Source of the DNA: JBOCEF01 sp047610385
Lineage (GTDB): Bacteria; Pseudomonadota; Alphaproteobacteria; Rhodobacterales; Rhodobacteraceae
Length of the DNA: 64,000 bases
NCBI GenBank assembly: GCA_047610385.1
Contig: JBLGAC010000012.1
Span: forward strand, 22,954 to 86,953
Direction of reading: 5' to 3'
The notes below the pieces were generated by a model. It saw nothing but the letters and a program-made list of their open reading frames with translations, was not told the origin of the DNA and made no database searches. Positions 23,707-32,205 of this stretch are shown here, piece after piece; positions within the stretch are counted from its first letter, which is position 1; the number at the start of each line of letters is the position of its first letter. A program made the position numbers and the translations under genes.

Positions 23707-24210
23707 TCAGCCGCCGGTGCGGCTGGCGGCGACGTCGGGAAGGCGGCTGAAAATTTCAAGCTGCGCGCGGGTCAGATTGGGCCGCATCTTGATATGAGCG
23801 CTAAGCTGGAGCGCCCGCAGCTGCGCGCGCAATTCGCCTGAGCGTTTGGCCAGTGCCTGCACATTGCCGGGGCTGGCGCGGCCGGAGCGGAAGGTTTCCT
23901 CAAGCTCGGCCTCCACCGCCAGATAGGCGCGGCCGATGTCGCGGGCGTCCCGTTCAAGATCAGACTTGATCTTTGTTGCGATCAGAATTTGGTCGGGTGC
24001 CAGGTTCAATTCCACCGCATGGGCCACCACCGCGTCCGGGCTGGGCCAGCCATGCGCGTCCGCAACCTGCGCAAGCCCGCTGTCCTTGCCTTCCATCAGC
24101 GCGGCCACTTTGGCTGCGGATATGGCGCTGAATTGGGGCGCGCCCTGCGCTAGGACGGGCAGGGCGGCGCAGATTGAAAAAACGCAGGCGGTGGCGGCAC
24201 GAAAGAACAT
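23707..24210 (-). CDS. Periplasmic LTXXQ (Spy/CpxP-like) or metal-resistance family protein
   Basis: 167 aa. A Sec signal peptide covers about residues 1-22 (cleavage near LPVLAQGA). The rest is helical and charged, with LDAL-like helices and a C-terminal MRPNLTRAQLEIFSRL that contains the LTxxQ motif (LTRAQ). Spy/CpxP proteins are periplasmic chaperones or stress sensors; related metal-resistance proteins share the fold. There is no histidine-rich metal site. It starts directly after the stop of the GFA-family gene and ends 55 bp before gltB, so all four genes could be one transcript. The family call rests on the motif and general shape. Confidence 0.65.
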   Translation of the reverse strand: MFFRAATACVFSICAALPVLAQGAPQFSAISAAKVAALMEGKDSGLAQVADAHGWPSPDAVVAHAVELNLAPDQILIATKIKSDLERDARDIGRAYLAVEAELEETFRSGRASPGNVQALAKRSGELRAQLRALQLSAHIKMRPNLTRAQLEIFSRLPDVAASRTGG

Positions 24211-24642
24211 TCAGTCATCCTCAGTTTTGGGCGCGTAACGCGCAAAGCATTCGGCTTGGGTCAATTGGGTCAGCGGTCCGGCAAAGGCGTAGGCACCCCG
24301 ATTGCGGTCCACGAAAACCTCTTGGGTCAGCTTCAGGCCTGACTGATCGTCCAGCGCGCCAACGGACATCTGGTATTCCGCCGCATCGCTCTGATTGACC
24401 AGCCGATAGAAAACACTTGATCCGCAGGTAGCGCAGAACCCCCGCTCCGCCCAGTCCGAAGACCTGTGGCGACGCAGCGAGGCGTCATCTTCAAACACGA
24501 CGTCCGCGGCAGCGACCGCAAAGAACGGGCCCGAACCCCAGCGGCGGCAGGCGTCGCAATGGCAGGCGCTGAAATCGTGCTGCTCCACCGTTGCGTGAAA
24601 CCGCACCGCGCCGCACAGGCAGCCGCCCGATCGCCTGTCCAT
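24211..24642 (-). CDS. GFA / CENP-V family zinc protein
   Basis: 143 aa from the ATG at 24642, with AAAGGGG seven bases upstream; a GTG one codon earlier is possible. GGCLCGAVRF at about residues 6-15, ACHCDACRRWG at 26-36 and GFCATCGSSVFYR carry the cysteines of two zinc sites typical of the glutathione-dependent formaldehyde-activating enzyme fold. The true activity of most members is unknown. It sits between gltD and gltB, which is not an obvious functional link. Confidence 0.88.
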   Translation of the reverse strand: MDRRSGGCLCGAVRFHATVEQHDFSACHCDACRRWGSGPFFAVAAADVVFEDDASLRRHRSSDWAERGFCATCGSSVFYRLVNQSDAAEYQMSVGALDDQSGLKLTQEVFVDRNRGAYAFAGPLTQLTQAECFARYAPKTEDD

Positions 24643-24659
24643 CACTTGGCCCCTTTCAG

Positions 24660-24704
24660 GGTGCGATCGGGCAGGGTGCGATCGGGCAGGGCGCGATCGG
24701 GGGC
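24660..24704. repeat. Tandem 15-bp repeat, three copies
   Basis: The unit GGTGCGATCGGGCAG occurs twice exactly (24660-24674, 24675-24689), followed by a diverged third copy GGCGCGATCGGGGGC. Each contains the palindrome CGATCG. It lies between the gltD stop and the GFA gene start, so it is transcribed but not translated, and it could vary in copy number between strains. Confidence 0.85.
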
Positions 24705-24723
24705 GTGGCCGCCCCTGATCGGT

Positions 24724-26160
24724 TCATTCCGCAGCGACAGCAGCGGATTTCACGCTCAGCTGTGCGTGGATCGCAGCGGCGGCCTCACGCCCGTCGCGGA
24801 TTGCCCAGACCACCAGCGATGCGCCGCGCACGATGTCGCCCACCGCATAGACGCCGGGCATCTGGGTGGCGTGGGTGCGGTGATCGGCCTTGATCGTGCC
24901 CCAGCGCGTGACATCAAGCCCCGGCGTGTTCCACAGCTGCTGCAGGTCCTCAGGTTCGAACCCCAGGGCCTTGATGACCAGCTCGGCAGGCTCGGTAAAG
25001 TCTGAGCTGACGATTTCCTCAGGCGCCTGACGCCCGGTGACATCGGGGGCGGCAAGCCGCATGCGGATCGCCTTGACGCCCGACACTGCATCTTCGCCGG
25101 TGAAGCCCTTGGGCGCGGTCAGCCACTGAAACACCACGCCTTCTTCCTCAGCATTTTGCACTTCGCGCTGTGATCCGGGCATGTTGGTCCGGTCGCGGCG
25201 ATACATGCAGGACACCGCCTTTGCGCCCTGACGAATGGCGGTGCGCACGCAGTCCATGGCCGTGTCGCCGCCGCCGATCACCACCACGCGCTTGCCTTTG
25301 GCGTCCAGCGAGCCGTCCTCAATTTCCGGAACCGTGTCGCCAAAGCACAACCTGTTGGACGCGGTCAGATAATCAATCGCCTTCACGATGCCCGGCAGAC
25401 CGGCACCCGGCCCGCCCAGATCGCGCGATTTGTAGACGCCCGTGGCGATGATCACCGCATCATGTTCGCGGCGGATTTCATCGAACGAGATGTCGACCCC
25501 GACACTGCAATTGAGCCGGAATTTGATACCGCCCTGTTCCAACTGCGCGTTGCGGCGCTCCACCACATCCTTTTCCAGCTTGAAGCCGGGGATGCCATAG
25601 GTCATCAGCCCGCCCGCGCGGTCATACCGGTCATAGACGGTGACCTGATAGCCCTTGCGGCGCAGGAAATCGGCCGCCGCCAGCCCGCCGGGGCCGGCGC
25701 CGATGATGCCAACGGATTCGGTCCGCTCCCGCTTGGGGACGATCGGCTTGACCCAGCCTTTGTCCCAAGCGGTGTCGGTGATGTATTTCTCAACCGAGCC
25801 GATGGTGACCGTGCCGTGGCCCGATTTTTCGATGACGCAATTGCCTTCGCACAGGCGGTCCTGGGGGCAGATGCGGCCGCAGATCTCGGGAAAGGTGTTG
25901 GTGGCCTGGGCCAGCTCATACGCTTCTTCCAGCCGGCCTTCGGCGGTCAGCTTCAGCCAGTCGGGGATGTTGTTGTGCAGCGGGCAATGGGTCTGACAAT
26001 AGGGCACGCCGCATTGCGAGCAGCGTGAGGCCTGCTCTGCCGCTTTGGAATCGGCGAATTCGCGATAGATTTCATTGAAATCATCGCGGCGGTCATCGGC
26101 CGAACGCTTTTGCGGCGTGAGGCGGGGTACATCGACGAATGTCAGCATCTTTTGAGGCAT
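24724..26160 (-). CDS. gltD: Glutamate synthase (NADPH) small subunit GltD
   Basis: 478 aa. The N-terminal cysteines bind two [4Fe-4S] clusters: CSQCGVPYCQTHC (Cys47, 50, 55, 59) and CGRICPQDRLCEGNC (Cys94, 98, 104, 108). The FAD site is IIGAGPGGLAAA and the NADPH site is VVIGGGDTAMDCVRT. GAIYAVGD-like (GVYAVGDIVRGASLVVWAI) closes the FAD fold. GltD passes electrons from NADPH to GltB. A good GGGAGG ribosome site precedes the ATG at 26160. It is the first gene of gltD-GFA-LTXXQ-gltB. Confidence 0.96.
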   Translation of the reverse strand: MPQKMLTFVDVPRLTPQKRSADDRRDDFNEIYREFADSKAAEQASRCSQCGVPYCQTHCPLHNNIPDWLKLTAEGRLEEAYELAQATNTFPEICGRICPQDRLCEGNCVIEKSGHGTVTIGSVEKYITDTAWDKGWVKPIVPKRERTESVGIIGAGPGGLAAADFLRRKGYQVTVYDRYDRAGGLMTYGIPGFKLEKDVVERRNAQLEQGGIKFRLNCSVGVDISFDEIRREHDAVIIATGVYKSRDLGGPGAGLPGIVKAIDYLTASNRLCFGDTVPEIEDGSLDAKGKRVVVIGGGDTAMDCVRTAIRQGAKAVSCMYRRDRTNMPGSQREVQNAEEEGVVFQWLTAPKGFTGEDAVSGVKAIRMRLAAPDVTGRQAPEEIVSSDFTEPAELVIKALGFEPEDLQQLWNTPGLDVTRWGTIKADHRTHATQMPGVYAVGDIVRGASLVVWAIRDGREAAAAIHAQLSVKSAAVAAE

Positions 26161-26471
26161 CGTGCCCTCCCTTTAGCTTCGTCCGGCGCCACGTCGCCAT
26201 TCGGTAAGCTTATAATCATGCGCCGCGGGCCGGAATCATAGCGAATGTGCGATGCATACTCGAAAGGCCATCGGATGAAAAGTCATAAATATTGACCTAT
26301 TAGTATGGAATTTTGTTGCGCGCGGCTTGATGTCCTGGCGGTACGTGTGAATTTATGGCAGCAATAATGACATAATTCTGTTGCCTAAGGCGAATCCGCC
26401 GCCTATCCCCACCCTCAGGCGCGCGCTAAACCTGCCGCTTCCGTCCTGATCCAGCCTAAGGCCTCAGCATC
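26161..26471. promoter_or_regulatory. Divergent promoter region between gltD and uppP
   Basis: 311 bp, more AT-rich than the flanks. On the minus strand a TATGAT (-10-like; plus-strand 26235-26240) lies about 75 bp before gltD, with a weak -35. AATATT- and TAATAT-like A/T clusters lie at 26280-26380. The region probably holds the nitrogen-responsive glt promoter and the uppP promoter. I see no clear sigma-54 -24/-12 pair and no small gene. Confidence 0.45.
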
Positions 26472-27275
26472 ATGCCCATACTCAGCCTTGTTCTGCTCGC
26501 CATCATCCAGGGCGTGACAGAGTTTCTGCCGATCTCATCCTCAGGCCATCTGGCGCTGTTTCCTGCGCTGACCGGGCAGACCGATCAGGGGCTGTTGATC
26601 GACGTGTCGCTGCATGTGGGCACGCTGGCTGCCGTGATGGTGTATTTTCGCAAAGAAACCGCTGAGGCCCTGCGCGGCACCGGCCATCTGCTGACCCGGC
26701 GTTGGGACACGGCGGAATCGAAGCTGGCGTTCCTGCTGGCGCTTGCGACTGTGCCGGTGGTGATCGCCGGGGGGCTGCTGTCGACGCTGGGCCTGACCGA
26801 GGCGATGCGGTCCGTCGAAGTCATCGCATGGGCCAGCATCGTGTTCGGCATCGTGCTGTGGATCGCGGATATGAAGGGCGCGCAGGAAAAGGTCGCCGGT
26901 GACTGGCGCTGGCGTGACGCGGCGATCATGGGGCTGGCGCAGGCCGTGGCGCTGATCCCCGGCACCTCGCGGTCGGGCATCACGATGACTGCGGCGCGCG
27001 GGCTGGGCTACACCCGTGTTGAGGCGGCGCGGCTGTCGCTGCTGATGTCGATCCCGACAATTCTGGCATCTGGCATCCTTGCGACCAAGGATCTGGTTGA
27101 GGCAGGGGACCAGACCCTCGGCCTTGACGCTTTGATCGGCGCGGGACTGTCATTTGTTGCTGCATTGCTGGCGCTGACGCTGATGATGCGGATGCTGCGC
27201 ACCTGGTCGATGACGCCGTTCGTGATCTACCGCGTGGCGCTGGGCGTGCTGCTGCTGGTCTGGGTCTATGCCTGA
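26472..27275 (+). CDS. uppP: Undecaprenyl-diphosphate phosphatase UppP (BacA)
   Basis: 267 aa, an integral inner-membrane protein with about eight helices. QGVTEFLPISSSGHL at residues 13-27 is the conserved first motif with the catalytic Glu17 region, and IPGTSRSGITMTAA is the second, with the active-site Arg. It recycles undecaprenyl diphosphate for peptidoglycan and O-antigen synthesis, and excess copies give bacitracin resistance. It stands alone and is followed by a strong terminator. Confidence 0.96.
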   Translation: MPILSLVLLAIIQGVTEFLPISSSGHLALFPALTGQTDQGLLIDVSLHVGTLAAVMVYFRKETAEALRGTGHLLTRRWDTAESKLAFLLALATVPVVIAGGLLSTLGLTEAMRSVEVIAWASIVFGIVLWIADMKGAQEKVAGDWRWRDAAIMGLAQAVALIPGTSRSGITMTAARGLGYTRVEAARLSLLMSIPTILASGILATKDLVEAGDQTLGLDALIGAGLSFVAALLALTLMMRMLRTWSMTPFVIYRVALGVLLLVWVYA

Positions 27276-27288
27276 CCGATGCGCAGAC

Positions 27289-27322
27289 AAAAGGGCGGGG
27301 CCATACGGTCTCGCCCTTTTTT
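27289..27322 (+). terminator. Terminator between uppP and the NDUFA9-like gene
   Basis: AAAAGGGCG...CGCCCTTTT with further pairing inside, a small loop and a T-run of six on the plus strand. The A-run on the other side makes it a possible bidirectional terminator for the convergent genes. Confidence 0.85.
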
Positions 27323-27339
27323 AATGCCCGCGCCTGAAA

Positions 27340-28329
27340 TCAGGATTTCAGCTTTTTCGCGCTTTCGGTGATGTCGGAATATTGGCCATAGGGTCGCCAT
27401 GCGTAAAGATAGCTGTCCAGCACCGCCTCAGCGGGTGTGGTCTTGATGCCAAGCGCGTCGAACCCTTGCGCGCCGCTGGCGACCAAGTTGTCAGATTTCA
27501 GCATCTCCACCTGATCGGTGGTGATCGCCGCCTTGATCAGCCCCAGCGACAGCATCTGCACCAGCCCGGACACCTTGGCCATGATCCGCGCGATGCCAAA
27601 CGGCACGTTGACGACCAGACGTTTGCGGCGAACCACCGACAGCATCAGCGTCATCAGTTCACGGAATGTGTAAACCGACGGGCCGCCCAGTTCATAAACG
27701 CCGGGTTTGGCCTCACCAACGGCAGCTTTCGCGGCGGCTTGGGCCACGTCATCCACATAGACTGGTTGGAATTTCGTGTCCGCCCCGATGGCCGGGATCA
27801 CCGGCGACAGGCGGGCCATGGCGCCGAAGCGGTTGAAGAACTGGTCCTCAGTCCCGAAGATGATCGAGGGGCGCAGGATCACCGCATTCGGGAACGCCGC
27901 AATCACCGCTGATTCCGCCGCCGCCTTGCTGCGCGCATAGCCAGACGCACTGTTCGCGTCCGCCCCGATGGCCGATATTTGCACCAGCGAGGTCACGCCC
28001 GCCGCCGCAGCAGCCTTGGCGATGCGGGCCGCGCCATCGGCCTGCACCGCGGAGAATGTCTGCTTGCCGCCCTCTGCCAGAATGCCAACGCAGTTGATCA
28101 CCGCTGTTGCGCCCGCCACGGCGCGCGCCACGCTGGCGTCGTCGCGGATGTTGGCCTGGATCGGTTCCACCTGACCGACATCGCCGTAGGGACGCACGAA
28201 ATGCGCGTCATTCGGGCGGCGGACGGCCACGCGCACACGCCAGCCACGGCGGGCCATGCGTTGCGCCACATAACGGCCGACAAAGCCTGAGCCGCCGAAG
28301 ATGGTGCAGATCGGTGCGGATGCGGTCAT
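27340..28329 (-). CDS. NDUFA9-like NAD(P)-binding protein (complex I associated family)
   Basis: 329 aa. An atypical short-chain dehydrogenase fold: the N-terminal CTIFGGSGFVGRYVAQRM is the dinucleotide-binding loop, VINCVGILAE and YARSKAAAE follow, and the catalytic-triad Tyr-x-x-x-Lys is present as YARSK. In alphaproteobacteria this family is the homologue of mitochondrial complex I subunit NDUFA9; whether this copy is a complex I part is inferred from the family alone. It converges with uppP across the terminator. Confidence 0.88.
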   Translation of the reverse strand: MTASAPICTIFGGSGFVGRYVAQRMARRGWRVRVAVRRPNDAHFVRPYGDVGQVEPIQANIRDDASVARAVAGATAVINCVGILAEGGKQTFSAVQADGAARIAKAAAAAGVTSLVQISAIGADANSASGYARSKAAAESAVIAAFPNAVILRPSIIFGTEDQFFNRFGAMARLSPVIPAIGADTKFQPVYVDDVAQAAAKAAVGEAKPGVYELGGPSVYTFRELMTLMLSVVRRKRLVVNVPFGIARIMAKVSGLVQMLSLGLIKAAITTDQVEMLKSDNLVASGAQGFDALGIKTTPAEAVLDSYLYAWRPYGQYSDITESAKKLKS

Positions 28330-28564
28330 GCGAGGGAGGCCTCCGGGAAACGGATGGAAGTTAAGCTGATGTCCCTATCCGACCGGACGCCGGGCGGGCA
28401 AGGTTCCTCAGCGCCGCAGCGGCGACGGCCGGCAGGGCATTTATCATCGCCGCTGTCGGGGGCGCACCTGCGCTGCGGCGGGCTGATTTGCCGTCAGAAA
28501 AGCGCGTCCTGCGAGGTCCGTGGAAAAAAATTGCATCGCCCGCATTTTCCACGCTCAACCACCG
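28330..28564. other. Gap upstream of tRNA-Leu
   Basis: No gene seen. The NDUFA9-like gene starts at 28329 on the minus strand, and its promoter should lie here. Short open frames of 77-85 codons show no family features. Confidence 0.5.
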
Positions 28565-28593
28565 TTGACAGCACCGTCGGCTCTCCGTAAACA
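28565..28593 (+). promoter_or_regulatory. Sigma-70 promoter of tRNA-Leu
   Basis: TTGACA (28565-28570), a 17-bp spacer and TAAACA (28588-28593), about 15 bp before the mature tRNA. A consensus -35 with a good spacer fits a strong stable-RNA promoter. Confidence 0.8.
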
Positions 28594-28607
28594 CCGCCTT
28601 ACAGCGT

Positions 28608-28694
28608 GCCCAGATGGCGGAATTGGTAGACGCGCTAGATTCAGGTTCTAGTGTCCGAAAGGACGTGGAAGTTCGAGTCTTCTTCTGGGCACCA
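28608..28694 (+). tRNA. tRNA-Leu (anticodon CAG)
   Basis: 87 bases including the encoded CCA. The acceptor stem GCCCAGA pairs with TCTGGGC, and the discriminator base A precedes CCA. The D arm holds GGCGGAATTGGTAGACGCG. The anticodon arm GCTAGA-TTCAGGT-TCTAGT presents CAG, decoding CUG leucine codons. A long variable arm (GTCCGAAAGGACG), as in class II tRNAs, and the T-loop GTTCGAGTC follow. A strong promoter lies just upstream and a hairpin just downstream. Confidence 0.95.
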
Positions 28695-28723
28695 CCACCT
28701 CTCTCCCCCCTCGCAGGAGGTGG
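28695..28723 (+). terminator. Hairpin after tRNA-Leu
   Basis: CCACCTC...GAGGTGG stem with a C-rich loop immediately after the CCA end; a TTTT follows about ten bases later. Probable terminator or processing structure. Confidence 0.5.
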
Positions 28724-28785
28724 GACGTGGACTTTTCGCGGGGGCCTCGGCCAACGCCGAAGAACACGGATAGGGAGGACGGAAG

Positions 28786-29274
28786 ATGCAACCTGGCATC
28801 TCCAACGCTAATGCGGCGGGAAGGAAAGCTTCACAGCTTGCCCTGACCGCCGCGTTTGGCGTTTTCATTGCCAATGCATCCCTTGCTGACAATGCCCCAG
28901 TGATTCATGTGGAAAAAACCGCGTCCTGCGCCTGCTGCCATGCATGGGTCGACCGGATGCGCGCCGCCGGGTTTGACGTGCGTGCGCGCAACGTGGACCA
29001 CGGTGCCTTGGTGCTGACGAAGATCGCCATGGGGATCACGGCGGAAACGTCGGCCTGCCACACCGCATCGGTCGAAGGATACGTGGTTGAAGGGCATGTG
29101 CCCGCCGCCGACATTCGCCGCCTGCTGGCGGAGCGTCCCGCCGCGCGGGGCATCTCTGTGCCAGGCATGCCCATCGGATCGCCGGGCATGGATTTCGGCG
29201 GCAAGAGCGCGCCATATGAAACCATCCTGATTGATCAAGGCGGCACGCTTTCCACCTATCGCCGCCACGACTGA
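28786..29274 (+). CDS. DUF411 periplasmic metal-binding protein
   Basis: 162 aa. The N-terminal hydrophobic stretch (about residues 16-34) is a signal peptide. CACCHAW near residues 48-54 is the DUF411 thiol motif, and ACHTASVEGYVVEGHVPA follows, with KSAPYETILID at the C-terminus. DUF411 proteins often accompany copper-handling genes and are thought to bind copper or other soft metals; here no copper genes are adjacent. GGGAGGA precedes the ATG. The gene stands alone between tRNA-Leu and the RNase D gene. Confidence 0.88.
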   Translation: MQPGISNANAAGRKASQLALTAAFGVFIANASLADNAPVIHVEKTASCACCHAWVDRMRAAGFDVRARNVDHGALVLTKIAMGITAETSACHTASVEGYVVEGHVPAADIRRLLAERPAARGISVPGMPIGSPGMDFGGKSAPYETILIDQGGTLSTYRRHD

Positions 29275-29349
29275 CCCGCCACCGCGCCATCGACATCAAC
29301 CTGGGGCACGCGCGTTTGCGCAGCGCCCCCCCCGGACCGGACCGAACAG

Positions 29350-29961
29350 ATGACCGTATATGCCCATGAAGGCGATCTGCCCGACGGTCTCACGCTTGGC
29401 CCGATTGTCGCCATCGACACTGAGACCATGGGCCTGCGCCCCCATCGCGACCGGCTGTGCGTTGTGCAGCTGTCGGCGGGCGACGGGCACGCCCATGTGG
29501 TGCGCATCGCCAAGGACCAGACTGAGGCGCCCAATCTGTGCGCCATGCTGGCCGATCCCGATGTGCTGAAGCTGTTCCATTTCGGGCGATTCGACATTGC
29601 CGTGCTGGCGAACCGCTTTGGCGTGGTGTCGCGCCCGGTCTGGTGCACCAAGATCGCGTCGAAGATGGTGCGCACCTACACCGACCGCCACGGGCTGAAA
29701 AACCTGTGTCAGGAACTGGCGGGTGTGGATATCTCCAAACAGCAGCAAAGCTCCGACTGGGGTGCAGACACGCTTTCGAAGGCGCAGATGGACTATGCGG
29801 CGTCGGATGTTCTGCATCTTCATGTGCTTCGTGAAAAGCTGCAGGAGCGGCTGATTCGTGAAGGGCGCCTTGAAATTGCCAAACGTTGCTTCGACTTTCT
29901 GCCTGACAGGGCGATGCTCGATCTGATCGGGTGGGACGATCAGGACATCTTCTCCCACTGA
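29350..29961 (+). CDS. RNase D-like 3'-5' exonuclease
   Basis: 203 aa, a single DEDDy exonuclease domain without the HRDC domains of E. coli RNase D. ExoI AIDTETMGL (Asp23, Glu25), ExoII FHFGRFDIAVL and ExoIII with MDYAASDVLHL (Tyr and Asp) are present in order. It probably trims structured RNAs such as tRNA precursors. The short form is common in alphaproteobacteria. The start at 29350 lacks a strong ribosome site. kdsD follows after 39 bp. Confidence 0.9.
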   Translation: MTVYAHEGDLPDGLTLGPIVAIDTETMGLRPHRDRLCVVQLSAGDGHAHVVRIAKDQTEAPNLCAMLADPDVLKLFHFGRFDIAVLANRFGVVSRPVWCTKIASKMVRTYTDRHGLKNLCQELAGVDISKQQQSSDWGADTLSKAQMDYAASDVLHLHVLREKLQERLIREGRLEIAKRCFDFLPDRAMLDLIGWDDQDIFSH

Positions 29962-30000
29962 CCACCTGCCGCCATTTCGCCGACAAGGAGCCTTCTGCGC

Positions 30001-31002
30001 GTGAGCATTCCCGCCGACATCGCACCCGCCCCAGACCGGCGCGCCCAGGACATCGCCTCCGGGCGCCGGGTGCTGCGCACCGAGGGCGCGGCGCTGACCC
30101 TGTTTGCCGACACGCTGGGCGACAGCTTCGCCGACGCGGTTGAAACCATGGCCGCCTGCACCGGGCGCGTGGTGGTCTGCGGCATGGGCAAGTCGGGCCA
30201 TGTGGCGCGCAAAATCGCCGCGACGCTGGCCAGCACCGGCGCCCCCGCGCAGTTTCTGCACCCGGCTGAGGCGAGCCATGGCGATCTGGGCATGCTGACG
30301 CGGGCGGACGTGGCGCTGGTCCTCAGCAATTCAGGGTCCACACCTGAACTGGCGGACGTGATCGCCCACACGCGCCGGTTCGACATTCCGCTGATTGGGG
30401 TGGCAAGCCGCCCTGAAAGCCCGCTGCTGCAAGCCGCCGACATCGCGCTGGTGCTGCCCCGCGCGCCCGAGGCCTGCCCGATGGGCCTCGCGCCCACCAC
30501 GTCCACCACGCTGACGCTGGCCCTCGGGGACGCGCTGGCCGTGGCGCTGATGGAGCGGCGCAGCTTCCAGCCCGAAGATTTCCAGGTGTTCCATCCCGGC
30601 GGCAAGCTTGGGGCGCTGTTGGTCAAGGTGTCGGGGCTGATGCACAAGGCGGCTGATCTGCCGCTGGTCACACCCGACGATCCGATGTCTGAGGTGCTGC
30701 TGACCATCTCCCGCTCCGGCTTTGGTGTTGCCGGGGTGGTGGATAACGGCGCACTGGTCGGCATCATCACCGATGGCGATCTTCGCCGCCATATGGACGG
30801 GCTGCTGTCGCGCCGCGCCCGCGACGTGATGACCGCCGATCCGGTGACCATCGCGCCCCAGGCGTTGGCGCAATCGGCGATGGCGCTGATGACCAAACGC
30901 ACGATCACCTGTCTGTTCGTGGTGGACCCCGCGGTCGGCCCGGCCCCCGTCGGCATCGTGCATGTGCATGATTGCCTGCGCGCCGGGCTCGATTCGGTCT
31001 GA
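30001..31002 (+). CDS. kdsD: D-arabinose 5-phosphate isomerase (KdsD/KpsF/GutQ family)
   Basis: 333 aa, GTG start. The SIS domain (about residues 40-175) has VCGMGKSGHVARKIAATLASTG and SNSGSTPELADVI for sugar-phosphate binding. Two CBS domains fill residues about 215-333 (DVMTADPVTIAP, IVHVHDCLRAG). The enzyme turns ribulose 5-phosphate into arabinose 5-phosphate for Kdo, the inner-core sugar of LPS. It starts the conserved kdsD-lptC-lptA-lptB-rpoN-hpf-ptsN run and is close to lptC. Confidence 0.94.
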   Translation: MSIPADIAPAPDRRAQDIASGRRVLRTEGAALTLFADTLGDSFADAVETMAACTGRVVVCGMGKSGHVARKIAATLASTGAPAQFLHPAEASHGDLGMLTRADVALVLSNSGSTPELADVIAHTRRFDIPLIGVASRPESPLLQAADIALVLPRAPEACPMGLAPTTSTTLTLALGDALAVALMERRSFQPEDFQVFHPGGKLGALLVKVSGLMHKAADLPLVTPDDPMSEVLLTISRSGFGVAGVVDNGALVGIITDGDLRRHMDGLLSRRARDVMTADPVTIAPQALAQSAMALMTKRTITCLFVVDPAVGPAPVGIVHVHDCLRAGLDSV

Positions 31003-31008
31003 TCGGGC

Positions 31009-31680
31009 ATGACCTATTCCAAGATCGTCCGCTGGCTGAAGATCGGGCTGCCGCTGTTGGCGCTGGGGCTGCTGTCGGCGGTGTTTCTGCTGCCGCGCGA
31101 CAATGGGTTTGACGGCGGGCTGATCTATTCCACCGCCGATCTGCTGGCGTTGGGTGAGGGGCTGACCATCTCAAACCCCCGTTTCACTGGCACGACCGAA
31201 GAAGGTCAGCCTTTTGTGGTGTCCGCCACATCCGCGACCCCGGATGGCCCGGACCCCGAAAAGGTCGTGCTTGCCTCGCCCGAGGCGACGGTGGATCAGG
31301 ACGCGCGGTCGGTGGTGCTGACGGCGGTGACCGGCACGCTTTTGCCCAAGGAAAGCCGTCTGATGCTGTCTGGGGACGTGACGCTGGTCACGTCTGACGG
31401 CTACAAGGTGACGACGGGCTACGTTGATGCGAACATCAAAACCGGGGCGCTGGATGCGCCGGGTCCGGTGCGCGCGGTCGGGCCGCAAGGCGCCATTGAG
31501 GCCGGGTCGTTCCGGGCCGTGCGCGCCGATCGCGCGGCGCCTGCGGCGACGACGGGTCTTCCGGTCGGTGATAGAATTTGGTTCGAGAACCGCGTGAAGG
31601 TGACTTATGCTCCGGCCCCTCGGGGACCCGGGGGGGCTGGGGGCGTTTCGCCCGGCAGCGCAGGGGGAGGCTCAGAATGA
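31009..31680 (+). CDS. lptC: LPS export system protein LptC
   Basis: 223 aa. One N-terminal membrane anchor (IGLPLLALGLLSAVFLLP, about residues 12-29) and a periplasmic beta-jellyroll domain with LTISNPRFTGTTEEGQPFVVSA and LTAVTGTL. LptC links the inner-membrane LptB2FG transporter to LptA. The C-terminal tail is Gly/Pro-rich and low in complexity. The lptA ATG overlaps its TGA. The weak sequence conservation of this family means the call rests partly on position. Confidence 0.92.
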   Translation: MTYSKIVRWLKIGLPLLALGLLSAVFLLPRDNGFDGGLIYSTADLLALGEGLTISNPRFTGTTEEGQPFVVSATSATPDGPDPEKVVLASPEATVDQDARSVVLTAVTGTLLPKESRLMLSGDVTLVTSDGYKVTTGYVDANIKTGALDAPGPVRAVGPQGAIEAGSFRAVRADRAAPAATTGLPVGDRIWFENRVKVTYAPAPRGPGGAGGVSPGSAGGGSE

Positions 31681-32204
31681 TCCGGCAGACGAAACGCGCC
31701 ATGGCGCTTGCGGGCGTGCTTGCAGCCATGTCGATGGCAGGCGCGGCATGGGGGCAGGCGGCCAATCCGTTCGGGTCGTTCAAGCATGACGCCGACCAGC
31801 CGATCGAAATCGTGGCTGACAGCCTTGCGGTCGATCAAGGCACCGAACAGGCGACCTTCACCGGCACGGTTGAGGCTGCGCAAGGCACCCTGCGCATGAC
31901 CGCCGACAAGATTGTCGTGAACTATGGCGGCGCAGGCGGCGAAGCAACCGGCGCGGGCCGCATCGACAAACTGCGCGCTGAGGGCAACGTGTTCCTGTCG
32001 AACGGGGCGGAAACCGCGACCGGCGCCTGGGCCGATTACAACGTGGCTGGCGGCAATGTGACCATGGGCGGCGGCGTGGTGCTGGCCCAAGGCGACAACG
32101 CCGTTTCAGGCCAGAAGCTGACCATCGATCTGAACTCCGGCAAGGGCGAAATATCCGGCGGGCGCGTCCGTTCGGTGTTCAAACCTGCCGCCAAAGGCCA
32201 GTGA
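31677..32204 (+). CDS. lptA: LPS transport periplasmic protein LptA (OstA-like)
   Basis: 175 aa from the ATG at 31677, which overlaps the lptC stop (ATGA) and has GGGGGAGG upstream. A signal peptide ends near AAWGQA (residue 26-27). The OstA domain contains [38 protein letters not shown] and [23 protein letters not shown]. LptA oligomers bridge the periplasm for LPS. lptB starts two bases after its stop. Confidence 0.94.
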   Translation: MIRQTKRAMALAGVLAAMSMAGAAWGQAANPFGSFKHDADQPIEIVADSLAVDQGTEQATFTGTVEAAQGTLRMTADKIVVNYGGAGGEATGAGRIDKLRAEGNVFLSNGAETATGAWADYNVAGGNVTMGGGVVLAQGDNAVSGQKLTIDLNSGKGEISGGRVRSVFKPAAKGQ

Positions 32205-32205
32205 T

